Assembly (NCBI RefSeq): GCF_010468565.1
Contig: NZ_WUEG01000014.1
Location: forward strand, 124,001 to 188,000
Length of the DNA: 64,000 nucleotides
Origin: Allomuricauda sp. TY007
GTDB lineage: Bacteria > Bacteroidota > Bacteroidia > Flavobacteriales > Flavobacteriaceae
Direction of reading: 5' to 3'
A program made the position numbers and the translations under genes. Positions 42,826 through 51,662 of the stretch are shown in pieces. The number at the start of each line of letters is the position of its first letter. Position 1 is the stretch's first letter. Below the pieces are notes generated by a model. That model was not told the DNA's origin, ran no database searches, and saw nothing but the letters and a program-made list of their open reading frames with translations.

Positions 42826-43797
42826 TCAACTTCCCGAAACACTATGTGCCACATGATGCACCAGCGAAGCAGCCAATTTTGCCGTTTGTCCGTCAATATC
42901 AAATTTCGGATTCATCTCGGCAATATCCAAGCTGATTAATTTTCCAGAGCCGATAATCGTTTTTAAACACTCCAAGACCATATACGGACTAAAGCCCATG
43001 GGCGAAGCGGCACTGACACCAGGGGCGTAGGCAGAAGAGAAGCCATCCAAGTCGATCGTCACATAAATGTGGTCCACATTTTTGGCAAAGGCATTGATCC
43101 AAGTATTGATTTCCTCCACTAAAGGCGCTTGAAAAGTCTCGTTCATTACATAGATAACGTCCAGATCTTTGGCTGTTTGAAACAGGTTTCGGTCATTGGC
43201 ATCCTTTCGGATACCGAGACAGAGGTAGTTAAAATCAATCCCTTCTTTTTCGCAGTCCTTGGCAATCTGATAGAATGGTGTTCCAGAGTTGTTCTGTTCC
43301 GTGTTCTTCCGTAAATCAAAATGTGCATCAAAATTGATGATACCGATGGTTTGCCCTTCCTTTTTTGCATCCAGATAATTTTTGACACCGAGGTAATGGC
43401 CGTAGGCCATATCGTGCCCACCGCCCAAAACAATGGGAAAATGTTTTTTCTTCAAAAGGTCTGTTACTGCATTTGAAAGTGCTTTTTGAGCAGATTCCAT
43501 ATCACCTTCACTGCAAACAATGGAGCCAACATCGTGCAACTTTACATTACTGCCCAAGTGATTGGGCATTTTTCCAAAACTACTTTTTATTACATCGGGT
43601 CCTGTAACAGCTCCGACTCGGCCTTGATTTCGTCGAACACCTTCGTCGCAGGCGTAGCCCAGCAGGGCAATGGATTTTTTTTGGGCTTTGGGAATTTCGT
43701 TCAAAGGGGTAAAGTGAACCTTTTCATGAAGGTACAACCATTTATTGGACACTCTTCCGGTCCAAAGGTTTTGATTTGGGATTTCGTAATGTTTCAT
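42826..43797 (-). CDS. hutG: Formimidoylglutamase
   Basis: 323 residues of the arginase/ureohydrolase family. Manganese ligands lie in GGGHDMAYGH, FDAHFDLR and TIDLDGFSSA. It hydrolyses N-formimidoyl-L-glutamate to glutamate and formamide, the last step of histidine breakdown. It is the last gene of hutH-I-U-G, 4 nt after hutU. The identity is supported by operon context, since agmatinase and arginase share the motifs. Confidence 0.9.
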   Translation of the reverse strand: MKHYEIPNQNLWTGRVSNKWLYLHEKVHFTPLNEIPKAQKKSIALLGYACDEGVRRNQGRVGAVTGPDVIKSSFGKMPNHLGSNVKLHDVGSIVCSEGDMESAQKALSNAVTDLLKKKHFPIVLGGGHDMAYGHYLGVKNYLDAKKEGQTIGIINFDAHFDLRKNTEQNNSGTPFYQIAKDCEKEGIDFNYLCLGIRKDANDRNLFQTAKDLDVIYVMNETFQAPLVEEINTWINAFAKNVDHIYVTIDLDGFSSAYAPGVSAASPMGFSPYMVLECLKTIIGSGKLISLDIAEMNPKFDIDGQTAKLAASLVHHVAHSVSGS

Positions 43798-43801
43798 AGT
43801 A

Positions 43802-45811
43802 TTAAAATAGGTCGTCCAAAATATCCGGTTCCACCAGATGAGGTAAAGTTACTTTTAAATTTGGAGAGCGTTCCATTTCCCGCTCAATGGCAAAGCGGGC
43901 TTCTTTGTTCCTCGCCCAGCTTCTACGGGAAATCCCATTGTTCACATCAAAAAAGAGCATTTTTTTTAATCGAATGGAGGCTTCCTCGGAACCGTCCAGT
44001 ACCATGCCAAAACCTCCGTTGATGACTTCTCCCCAGCCAACACCGCCACCATTGTGAATGGAAACCCAGGTGGCACCCCTAAAACTATCGCCAATCACAT
44101 TTTGAATGGCCATATCGGCGGTGAATTTGCTGCCGTCGTAAATATTGCTGGTCTCCCTAAAGGGAGAATCCGTGCCGCTTACATCGTGGTGGTCTCTGCC
44201 CAACACCACGGGAGCGCTAATTTCTCCTTTGGCAATGGCCGTGTTGAACGCATCCGCGATCTTGCTCCGCCCCTCGGCATCGGCATAGAGGATTCGAGCT
44301 TGTGAGCCCACCACCAATTTGTTCTGTTCCGCTTCCGAAATCCATTTGATGTTGTCCTGCATCTGCTGTTGGATTTCTTCTGGAGCTTCGGATTTTATCT
44401 TTTTCATCACCTCAAGGGCAATGGCATCCGTTTTTTGAAGGTCTTTTGGGTCGCCCGAGGTACAAACCCATCTAAATGGACCAAATCCATAGTCGAAGCA
44501 CATAGGCCCCAAAATATCCTGTACATAGGACGGATACCTGAAATCGATGTTGTTTTTGGCCATCACGTCGCCGCCTGCGCGGGATACTTCCAGCAAAAAG
44601 GCATTTCCGTAATCAAAAAAGTAGGTGCCTTTTGCGGTGTGTTTGTTGATGGCATTAATCTGTCTACGAAGCGATTCCTGTACTTTTTCCTTGAATGCTT
44701 CAGGATTATCCACCATCAAGTTGTTGGATTCTTCAAAAGAAAGTCCAACGGGATAATAACCTCCTGCCCAAGGATTGTGTAACGAGGTTTGGTCGGAGCC
44801 TAGATGGATAAAAATATCCTCTTCGTAAAAACGTTCCCAAACATCCACCACATTGCCGATGTACGCCAAGGAAACCACTTCTTTGTTTTCCACGGCTTCT
44901 TTGGTGCGGACAACCAGTAGGTCCAAATCCACTAACAATTCATCCACCCAACCTTGGTTGTGCCGTTTTTTGGCCGCTTCCGGGTTGACTTCCGCACAAA
45001 TGGTGATGCCCCCAGCTATGTTTCCAGCTTTGGGTTGTGCCCCGCTCATGCCTCCAAGTCCAGCGGTCAAAAAAATCTTGCCTTCGGGTGATTCATTTTT
45101 TTGCAATACTTTTCTGAAAGCGTTCATCACAGTAATGGCCGTGCCGTGGACAATACCCTGTGGGCCGATGTACATATAAGAACCTGCCGTCATTTGTCCA
45201 TATTGGGTCACGCCAAGCGCATTGAAACGCTCCCAATCGTCCGGTTTGGAGTAGTTGGGAATCATCATGCCGTTGGTGACCACCACTCTTGGTGCTTCTT
45301 TGGAGGATGGAAAAAGTCCCATCGGGTGCCCAGAAAACATATTGAGGGTTTGCTCCTCGGTCATCTCCGCCAAATATTTCATCGTGAGCAGGTACTGTGC
45401 CCAGTTTTGAAACACCGCTCCGTTGCCTCCGTAGGTAATTAATTCTTCGGGATGTTGTGCTACGGCAGGGTCCAAATTGTTCTGAATCATCAACATAATG
45501 GCGGCAGCCTGATGTGTTTTGGCAGGGTATTCCGAAATAGGCCGGGCATACATCTCATAATAGGGCTTGAACCGATGCATATAAATACGACCGTAAGTTT
45601 TTAGTTCCTCGGCAAATTCTGGGGCGAGTTCTTGGTGCCAAGCCTCGGGAAAATAACGCAGCGCATTCTGAACGGCCAGTTTTTTCTCTTCTTTGGAAAG
45701 GATATCCTTGCGTTTTGGTGCCGGGTTGCCGTTTTTGGGGTATGCTTTGGTGGCGGGTAATTCCGAAGGAATTCCTTGAAGAATTTGTGATTTGAAATGA
45801 TCTTTTTTCAT
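43802..45811 (-). CDS. hutU: Urocanate hydratase
   Basis: 669 residues, longer than the roughly 555 of proteobacterial enzymes but of the size seen in Bacteroidota. It converts urocanate to imidazolonepropionate with a tightly bound NAD. Marks are YGGNGAVFQNWAQYLLTM, TAGLGGMSGAQPKAG (NAD binding), RWVCTSGDPKDLQKTD with the conserved Cys, and GGGVGWGEVINGGFGMVLDG. Second enzyme of the hut pathway. It is separated from hutI by a 109-nt gap filled by a composite repeat. Confidence 0.95.
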   Translation of the reverse strand: MKKDHFKSQILQGIPSELPATKAYPKNGNPAPKRKDILSKEEKKLAVQNALRYFPEAWHQELAPEFAEELKTYGRIYMHRFKPYYEMYARPISEYPAKTHQAAAIMLMIQNNLDPAVAQHPEELITYGGNGAVFQNWAQYLLTMKYLAEMTEEQTLNMFSGHPMGLFPSSKEAPRVVVTNGMMIPNYSKPDDWERFNALGVTQYGQMTAGSYMYIGPQGIVHGTAITVMNAFRKVLQKNESPEGKIFLTAGLGGMSGAQPKAGNIAGGITICAEVNPEAAKKRHNQGWVDELLVDLDLLVVRTKEAVENKEVVSLAYIGNVVDVWERFYEEDIFIHLGSDQTSLHNPWAGGYYPVGLSFEESNNLMVDNPEAFKEKVQESLRRQINAINKHTAKGTYFFDYGNAFLLEVSRAGGDVMAKNNIDFRYPSYVQDILGPMCFDYGFGPFRWVCTSGDPKDLQKTDAIALEVMKKIKSEAPEEIQQQMQDNIKWISEAEQNKLVVGSQARILYADAEGRSKIADAFNTAIAKGEISAPVVLGRDHHDVSGTDSPFRETSNIYDGSKFTADMAIQNVIGDSFRGATWVSIHNGGGVGWGEVINGGFGMVLDGSEEASIRLKKMLFFDVNNGISRRSWARNKEARFAIEREMERSPNLKVTLPHLVEPDILDDLF

Positions 45812-45828
45812 TAGTAATTAAGAATGAT

Positions 45829-45918
45829 TTGTCATTCCTGCGAAAGCAGGAATCCAAATTAGGGTAGTGGATTCCGCATCTTGCTTCGACTACGCTCAGC
45901 AGCCGTGCGGAATGACAA
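45829..45918. repeat. Composite palindromic repeat inside the hut operon
   Basis: The element runs from TGTCATTCCTGCG to GCGGAATGACA, so the ends TGTCATTCC/GGAATGACA are inverted. It holds two hairpins: ATTCCTGC/GCAGGAAT on the left and GATTCCGCA/TGCGGAAT on the right. The right one has an insert with CTTCGACTACGCTCAGC, a motif of the other repeat family. It lies between hutI and hutU. Confidence 0.8.
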
Positions 45919-45920
45919 AG

Positions 45921-47150
45921 TTATTTGCAAACGTTAATTCCTTTTTTCCACACATCAGAAGGCTTTAATTGTCCTTGATGGTAGGTGATTTCTTGATAGT
46001 TGTCCGTTGGAAAAATAATAAAGTCTGCTACAGCACCAGTTTCCAGTTTTCCTCTGTCTTCCAATCGTAAAGCTGCAGCAGCTCTGAAAGTGATACCTGC
46101 CAAAACTTCGGTGTTGGAGAGTTTTTCAAAAGTTCCCAAAATGCTGGCTTGGGTGAGCAAATCGCCCATCGGAGCAGAGCCTGGATTATGGTCGCTGGCA
46201 ATGGACAAAGCACCACCTGCATCCAAAATTTTACGTGCAGGGGTGTAAGCGCATCCCAAACCAATGGAAGCCCCGGGCAAAGCCGTGGCTATGGTATTGC
46301 TTTTGGCCAACAATTGAATCTCTTTTTCGGTACTTGCCTCCAAATGGTCGGCGCTTACTGCATCGAAGTCCACGGCTACTTGACTGCCGCCTGTGGTAAA
46401 TTGATCGGCATGTACCGTGATGTCAAATCCCATTTCCTTCGCTTTTTGAAAATAGGGTTTGATTTCCTCTGTGGAAAAAGCACTTTCTTCCACAAAGGCA
46501 TCTATGCGATTGGCTAAGTTTTCGGTTTTTATAATTGGGAACAATTCATTTATGATCGTGTCCAGATAACCTTCGTCCTTATTCCAATCTTTCGGTTTCA
46601 TGTGGGCTGCCAAACAAGTCGGGATCAAAGAAGCATTTGTGTCTTCGTTAGCCTGTTTGATGGCGCGAAGCATTTTGAGCTCTTCATCCACGGAAAGGCC
46701 ATAACCACTTTTCACTTCGATGGTGGTAACGCCATTTTTGAGATGTTTTTTACTTCTGGAAAGAATCCCTTCGACCAATTCTTGCTGTGATGCTTTTCGG
46801 GTTTGGGTCACGGTGTCCCAGATGCCGCCACCGGCTTTGGCGATTTCTAAATAGGTTTTTCCAGCATTACGGTAGGCGTAATCGCGGGCACGGGTCCCTC
46901 CAAAACAAATATGGGTATGGGAGTCCACAAAGCCAGGTAGGCAAACATGGTTTCCTTCGATATGATGAATGTCGACATCATCGGATTTCAATTCATTAAA
47001 AACACCGACTTTGAGAATTTTTCCTTCGGAAACCAAAATGCCCCCATTTTCAACGATGCGAAGTTGCTCATCTTTGAGCGTTCCTTTTAAAGGAAGTCCC
47101 GTCATGGGAAGTAATTGGGCAAAGGGTCCTATCAATAGTGGTTTGTTCAT
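45921..47150 (-). CDS. hutI: Imidazolonepropionase
   Basis: 409 residues, amidohydrolase superfamily. Metal motif HTH in GFVDSHTHICFGGTRA, with further ligands in TVHADQFTTGG and IASDHNPGSAPM. It opens the imidazolone ring to give N-formimidoyl-glutamate, the third step of histidine breakdown. It lies 200 nt after hutH and 109 nt before hutU; a composite repeat fills the latter gap. Confidence 0.95.
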   Translation of the reverse strand: MNKPLLIGPFAQLLPMTGLPLKGTLKDEQLRIVENGGILVSEGKILKVGVFNELKSDDVDIHHIEGNHVCLPGFVDSHTHICFGGTRARDYAYRNAGKTYLEIAKAGGGIWDTVTQTRKASQQELVEGILSRSKKHLKNGVTTIEVKSGYGLSVDEELKMLRAIKQANEDTNASLIPTCLAAHMKPKDWNKDEGYLDTIINELFPIIKTENLANRIDAFVEESAFSTEEIKPYFQKAKEMGFDITVHADQFTTGGSQVAVDFDAVSADHLEASTEKEIQLLAKSNTIATALPGASIGLGCAYTPARKILDAGGALSIASDHNPGSAPMGDLLTQASILGTFEKLSNTEVLAGITFRAAAALRLEDRGKLETGAVADFIIFPTDNYQEITYHQGQLKPSDVWKKGINVCK

Positions 47151-47350
47151 TGGTCACAATCATTAGTTGAAGCAGTGCACTTTAGTGCAAGACTTCCAGT
47201 TTCTACAAACATTATCGTCATAAGAGTTATTAAGTTATAGATTATTGAGTTGTTGAAGCATATTGTCTAAATAACTGAATAACCTAATAACGGTTTACAA
47301 TTTCATTACTCTTTTAAAAATTATGGACTTCAAATCCACAGAGGTTTGGT

Positions 47351-48928
47351 TTAATACATTTCAAATGCTTCAAGATGTGGGGTGTTCCACTTCAGTTGTT
47401 TTTGGTCCATCACACGGTCTACCAAATCGATGATTTCCCTGTTTTGAATGATTTCGATTCCTGTTTCAATATCGTCTGCAAAAACACGATCATTTTCGGC
47501 AAAGGCGACCTTGGTTCTAAGAAATGTATGGATTTCATCCAACAGAACGCCCGATTTCAACGGTTTTCTGTACTCAAAGGCTTGTGCTGAGGTCAACAAT
47601 TCGATAGCCAGGATTTTCTCCACGTTTTCAATAATGCTGAGTGCTTTTCTACCGCTGATGGAGCCCATACTTACGTGATCTTCCTGTCCCAATGAAGTCG
47701 GAATGCTGTCCGCACTGGCGGGGAAACACAAACTTTTGTTCTCGCTGGCCAAGGCGGCCGATGTGTACTGCAAAATCATATAGCCCGAATTGATGCCCGT
47801 GTCCTTCATGAGCAATTTGGGAACACCTGGACTGTTGCCCTCGAGTGCCAAATAGATGCGTCGGTCGGATATATTTCCGATTTCCGAAGCGGCCAATGCG
47901 GCATAATCCAAAGCCATGGCCAAAGGCTGTCCGTGGAAATTCCCACCGCTGATGGTCAATTCATCATTGATGATTACAGGGTTGTCGGTTACCGAATTGA
48001 GTTCTATTTCCAATAATTCCTTGAGGTGGAGCCAAGCATTGCGCGATGCCCCGTGCACCTGTGGCATACAACGAAGGGAGTAGGGGTCCTGCACCCGTTC
48101 GCAATCGATATGGTCTTCCAAAATCTCGGAACCTTGGAGTAGGGTGCGTATCCTGCCCGCTACGTGTTGGTTGCCTTTGAAAGGTCGCAGTTCATGCAAT
48201 TCTTCATAAAATGGTTTCATAGAGCCTTGAAGTCCCTCCAACATCATAGCGCCGATAATGTCGGCATGTCGCAAACAATATTGTAGTTTGTGAACCACCA
48301 TTACCCCATGTGCAGCGATAAATTGGGTTCCGTTGATCAAAGCGAGTCCTTCTTTTGGGCCCAATTCCAAAGGTTGCAATCCATTCTGTTCGAAAAGTTC
48401 TTTTGTTGGAATGGTCTTTCCTTCGTATTCTACTTTACCCAAGCCAATCAATGGCAAAAAGAGATGGGACAATGGAGCCAAATCCCCAGAAGCACCGACC
48501 GAACCTTGTGAGGGAACCACGGGAATGGCATCGTTCTCCAAATGCCAAAGCATCCGTTGCAAAGTAGTTTCAGCAATACCCGAAAAACCTTTCGCCAAGG
48601 CGTGGATTTTAAGAATGAGCATGATTTTTGCCAACTCCGTGGAGATGGGTTCTCCCACTCCCACACTATGACTCTTTAGTATATTGGATTGAAGGATTTT
48701 GGTGTCTTCCTTTGATATTCTTGTACTGCACAAGGGGCCAAAACCCGTATTGATGCCGTACACGGTATCGCCTTTTTCAACAATACGCTGTACACGTTGG
48801 TAACTGGCATTCACATTTTTGAGGCATTCATCGGTAAGAATACCTTTTATGGAGCCATGGGCCATACCCAAAGCTATGCTTGCGGTTAAATGGTCTTCAC
48901 CAAATTGAAATGTTCGGTCTATCGCCAT
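47351..48928 (-). CDS. hutH: Histidine ammonia-lyase
   Basis: 525 residues. The MIO prosthetic group forms from Ala146-Ser147-Gly148 in GSVGASGDLAPLSH. Other marks are VYGINTGFGPL (active-site Tyr57) and NGTQFIAAHG. It removes ammonia from histidine to give urocanate, the entry step of the pathway. It is first of the hutHIUG operon and divergent from a lysR gene, with an operator-like inverted repeat between them. Confidence 0.96.
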   Translation of the reverse strand: MAIDRTFQFGEDHLTASIALGMAHGSIKGILTDECLKNVNASYQRVQRIVEKGDTVYGINTGFGPLCSTRISKEDTKILQSNILKSHSVGVGEPISTELAKIMLILKIHALAKGFSGIAETTLQRMLWHLENDAIPVVPSQGSVGASGDLAPLSHLFLPLIGLGKVEYEGKTIPTKELFEQNGLQPLELGPKEGLALINGTQFIAAHGVMVVHKLQYCLRHADIIGAMMLEGLQGSMKPFYEELHELRPFKGNQHVAGRIRTLLQGSEILEDHIDCERVQDPYSLRCMPQVHGASRNAWLHLKELLEIELNSVTDNPVIINDELTISGGNFHGQPLAMALDYAALAASEIGNISDRRIYLALEGNSPGVPKLLMKDTGINSGYMILQYTSAALASENKSLCFPASADSIPTSLGQEDHVSMGSISGRKALSIIENVEKILAIELLTSAQAFEYRKPLKSGVLLDEIHTFLRTKVAFAENDRVFADDIETGIEIIQNREIIDLVDRVMDQKQLKWNTPHLEAFEMY

Positions 48929-48943
48929 GTTTTTTCTTTTGAA

Positions 48944-48975
48944 TAAAGTTAAAGGTTATGATTAATAATTGCCAA
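48944..48975 (-). promoter_or_regulatory. hutH promoter
   Basis: On the minus strand TTG (48973-48975) is followed after 21 nt by TAACTTTA (48944-48951, one mismatch to TAnnTTTG). The implied start is 10-15 nt before the hutH ATG. Confidence 0.5.
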
Positions 48976-49004
48976 TACTTATTTTCGTAATAATCAATAA
49001 GTAT
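48975..49004. promoter_or_regulatory. LysR-type operator between hutH and lysR
   Basis: A perfect 9-bp inverted repeat, ATACTTATT (48975-48983) and AATAAGTAT (48996-49004), has 12 nt between the arms. The left arm touches the hutH -33 element and the right arm covers the first bases of the lysR start codon. This placing fits a LysR-type activator that also represses itself. Confidence 0.6.
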
Positions 49005-49890
49005 GAATTATCAAATAGAGCTTCGACATTTTATCTATTTTTTGGCCGTGGCCGAAGAGCTTCACTATAGAAAAGCAGCCGAAAAACTGTTTATTTCACA
49101 ACCTGGGTTGAGTACGCAAATCAAACAGATGGAAGAAATTTTGGGCACCCAATTGTTTGTTCGGGACAAGAAAAAAGTAAGCCTCACACCTGCTGGGGAG
49201 TTTTTAAAAAAGGAGGTGGAATTTATCTTGAATCACCTCGAACAGACTAAAAAACAGGTAAAACTGATTGGGGAAGGACAATTGGGGGAGGTGCGTATTG
49301 GCTTTTTGGGTTCGGCCATGCAAAATGTGGTGCCCAATTTATTGTTGGGACTGAAGGAAAAGTTTCCAACAGTCCATACCACTTTGGAGGAGCTGTCCAA
49401 TCGAGCGCAAATCAATGCGATATTGGCGGACCGATTGGATTTGGGCTTTGTGCGATTGTCCCGCGTGCCCAAAGGATTGGATGTGAGACCTGTTTTTGAG
49501 GACACTTTTTCCTTGGTGCTGCCTGGGGACCATCCTTTGGATGAAGACAATTTTAAGAACATCAATCAAGTGGCGGATGAGGATTTTATTCTTTTTTCCC
49601 AAGATTATAGTCCCATGTACTACGATACAGTTCTGAGTATTTGTGAGGATAGTGGATTTGTGCCGAATGTTTCCCATAAATCAGTGCATGCTCAGACCAT
49701 TTTTAAGCTAGTAGAAAATAAGCTTGGGATTGCGATTGTGCCGACAACGCTTCAGCATGGATTTCAGATGAAAGTAAAATTCATAGAAATGAAAAAAATA
49801 AAACAACGTGCGGTGTTGAGCATGGTCTGGAAAACGGATAACAGAAACCCTGCGCTTCAAAAATGTATGGACCTCCTTTTGAAATTATGA
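49003..49890 (+). CDS. LysR-family regulator, probable hut regulator
   Basis: 295 residues, normal length. The N-terminal winged HTH shows LRHFIYFLAVAEELHYRKAA and LFISQPGLSTQIKQMEE. The C-terminal periplasmic-binding-like domain (about 90-295) should bind the inducer. Its divergent position against hutH and the inverted repeat over both promoters suggest control of histidine breakdown, perhaps with urocanate as inducer (inference). It resembles the BenM/CatR-like group in the phrase GFVRLSRVPKGLDVRPV. Confidence 0.88.
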   Translation: MNYQIELRHFIYFLAVAEELHYRKAAEKLFISQPGLSTQIKQMEEILGTQLFVRDKKKVSLTPAGEFLKKEVEFILNHLEQTKKQVKLIGEGQLGEVRIGFLGSAMQNVVPNLLLGLKEKFPTVHTTLEELSNRAQINAILADRLDLGFVRLSRVPKGLDVRPVFEDTFSLVLPGDHPLDEDNFKNINQVADEDFILFSQDYSPMYYDTVLSICEDSGFVPNVSHKSVHAQTIFKLVENKLGIAIVPTTLQHGFQMKVKFIEMKKIKQRAVLSMVWKTDNRNPALQKCMDLLLKL

Positions 49891-49938
49891 TAGCAAGGTT
49901 TTGCAGCGTAACTTTGGAATTCAACTTAATTCAGCAAT

Positions 49939-50493
49939 ATGATTTTTGATTTGATCAAGCAACGAAGAAGTATTTTTCCTCCACAATATATTGATAAGCC
50001 CATAGCAACGGAAACCTTGGAAAAGATTTTGGAGGCTGCCAACTGGGCCCCAACCCATAAGAAAACAGAACCTTGGCGCTTTAAAGTACTCACTGGGGAA
50101 AAGAAGCAGGAATTGGGCGTTTTTCTTTCCAATAAATATGAGGAAGTTGACCCCAAACCGAAACAGATGAAGATTAAAAAATTGCAATTCAACCCTTCCA
50201 ATTCTGGAGCTGTGATCGCTATCTGCATGCAGCGAGATCCCAAAGAGAGTTTGCCCGAGTGGGAAGAGGTAGCCTCCGTGGCCATGGCGGTCCAAAACAT
50301 GTGGCTGTGCTGTACCGAACTGGGCATAGGCAGTTATTGGTCTTCTCCTGGACTCATCAAATACATGGATGAGTTCTTTGATTTGAATGAGGGTGAGAAA
50401 TGCCTGGGCTTTTTCTATATGGGCTATTTTGATGGAGAAGTAATTCCATCTGCTAGAACCCCAATTACCGATAAAGTGGAGTGGTTTGACTAA
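49939..50493 (+). CDS. Nitroreductase-family protein
   Basis: 184 residues. FMN-dependent nitroreductase fold: IKQRRSIFPPQYIDKPI (FMN phosphate contacts), LEAANWAPTHKKTEPWRFKVL, VAMAVQNMWLCCTELGIGSYWSS and CLGFFYMGYFDGE. The natural substrate is unknown. It follows lysR by 48 nt and may share its transcript. It overlaps the convergent DUF456 gene by 4 nt. Confidence 0.88.
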   Translation: MIFDLIKQRRSIFPPQYIDKPIATETLEKILEAANWAPTHKKTEPWRFKVLTGEKKQELGVFLSNKYEEVDPKPKQMKIKKLQFNPSNSGAVIAICMQRDPKESLPEWEEVASVAMAVQNMWLCCTELGIGSYWSSPGLIKYMDEFFDLNEGEKCLGFFYMGYFDGEVIPSARTPITDKVEWFD

Positions 50494-51002
50494 CTAAACG
50501 TAAACAGGTCGCCTGCGTACTTGATGGTAATGTAAACGTAAAATATAGCGTAAAGAAGCGTTACGACAAACTTCATGAAAGTACCTGTCAAAAAACCCAA
50601 AAACGAACCGAAAGCCGCCTTCATGGCGGTTTCTTTATTGGCCTTGTTCAGCAATTCTCCGACCAATGCACCAATAAAAGGCCAAATAATAATGCCCAAT
50701 GGTCCAAAAATGGGAACAAATATAGCGACCAATAACCCTACAATGGTACCCCACATCCCAGCTTTACTGCCGCCGAAACGTTTGGTGCCCATAGCGGGAA
50801 TCACGTAGTCCAAAATGGTTATGGCAATGGCAATAACAAAAGTCACACCCAAAACCCACCAGTTGTTAGGCACGGCTTTGGTCAAGTAGAGCAATAACAG
50901 TCCAACCCAACTTATGGGCGGACCGGGCAAAACAGGCAAAAAACTGCCAAATATCCCGACCAGCATCAAAAGAAAGCCTAAAATAAGTAGTGCAATGTCC
51001 AT
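50490..51002 (-). CDS. DUF456 membrane protein
   Basis: 170 residues with four or five membrane helices (ALLILGFLLMLVGIFGSFLP, WWVLGVTFVIAIAITILDYV, GTIVGLLVAIFVPIFGPLGI, MKFVVTLLYAIFYVYITIKY). The conserved FLPVLPGPPISW motif and the Gly-rich central segment identify DUF456. Function unknown. Single gene, divergent from the His-rich protein gene. Confidence 0.88.
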   Translation of the reverse strand: MDIALLILGFLLMLVGIFGSFLPVLPGPPISWVGLLLLYLTKAVPNNWWVLGVTFVIAIAITILDYVIPAMGTKRFGGSKAGMWGTIVGLLVAIFVPIFGPLGIIIWPFIGALVGELLNKANKETAMKAAFGSFLGFLTGTFMKFVVTLLYAIFYVYITIKYAGDLFTFS

Positions 51003-51116
51003 GGCTGTGTTTTATTGTTAGACAAATGTAACTGACAATTGTTACAAACAAAATCAAAATAAAACCCTACTCTTAATTTTTTCGTAGGTACATTTGAAAC
51101 CGATTATCAAAAGGTC

Positions 51117-51557
51117 GTGAAACCGAATATAGCACATACAAAATCAAAGTTCATCCGAATGGGATGTGCCGTAATGTGCATGTTTTATATAGTTGGGCTT
51201 TTCAATGGCCTGGTGTTGGAGACCCTTCACGAGGTATCACACGTTTTGGCTCCTAAGACCCACCATCATAATTTTACATCAGATCACGAAGCTATTGATT
51301 ATTCTTCGTTAGAGGCTATGGCAGGGCACTCGCACGAAGCTTTGGAAGCCTTAAAACAACTCTTGGAGGCCAATCAGTCTAATGAGCAGGAATCCAAAGA
51401 TGATATCAGTTTTAAATTGGACAAGCATTTTGTTGAAGAAACCCATGTTTCAACCGAAATAAAAACCTTGCCGATTACTGAGCGAAATTGGGTTTATCGA
51501 TCCAGTACTTCTTTTTGGGACGTAGGTGTAACCACGCCTCCTCCCCAACATAGTTGA
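51117..51557 (+). CDS. Small His-rich membrane-anchored protein
   Basis: 146 residues from a GTG start, chosen because a basic N-terminus (KSKFIR) leads into a membrane segment (about 17-36, CAVMCMFYIVGLFNGLVLET). The exported part has clustered His (HEVSHVLAPKTHHHNF, GHSHEA), an acidic linker and a tail ending TTPPPQHS. No family recognised. The His clusters and the TonB receptor gene 106 nt downstream suggest metal binding in the periplasm, but this is inference. An internal ATG at 51159 would remove the basic lead. Confidence 0.65.
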   Translation: MKPNIAHTKSKFIRMGCAVMCMFYIVGLFNGLVLETLHEVSHVLAPKTHHHNFTSDHEAIDYSSLEAMAGHSHEALEALKQLLEANQSNEQESKDDISFKLDKHFVEETHVSTEIKTLPITERNWVYRSSTSFWDVGVTTPPPQHS

Positions 51558-51662
51558 ATTAAGCTAGGCCGATTTTAAGGACAGGTTCCAATCTTTTGGA
51601 ACTGGGTCTAGTGCTTCCATTGTTCAGACTTATTTACACAAATCAAATTAAAAGACAACGAC

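Noticed and set aside
49233..50327. Minus-strand frames opposite lysR and the nitroreductase gene
   Set aside because: Antisense shadows of two well-supported genes, without motifs.
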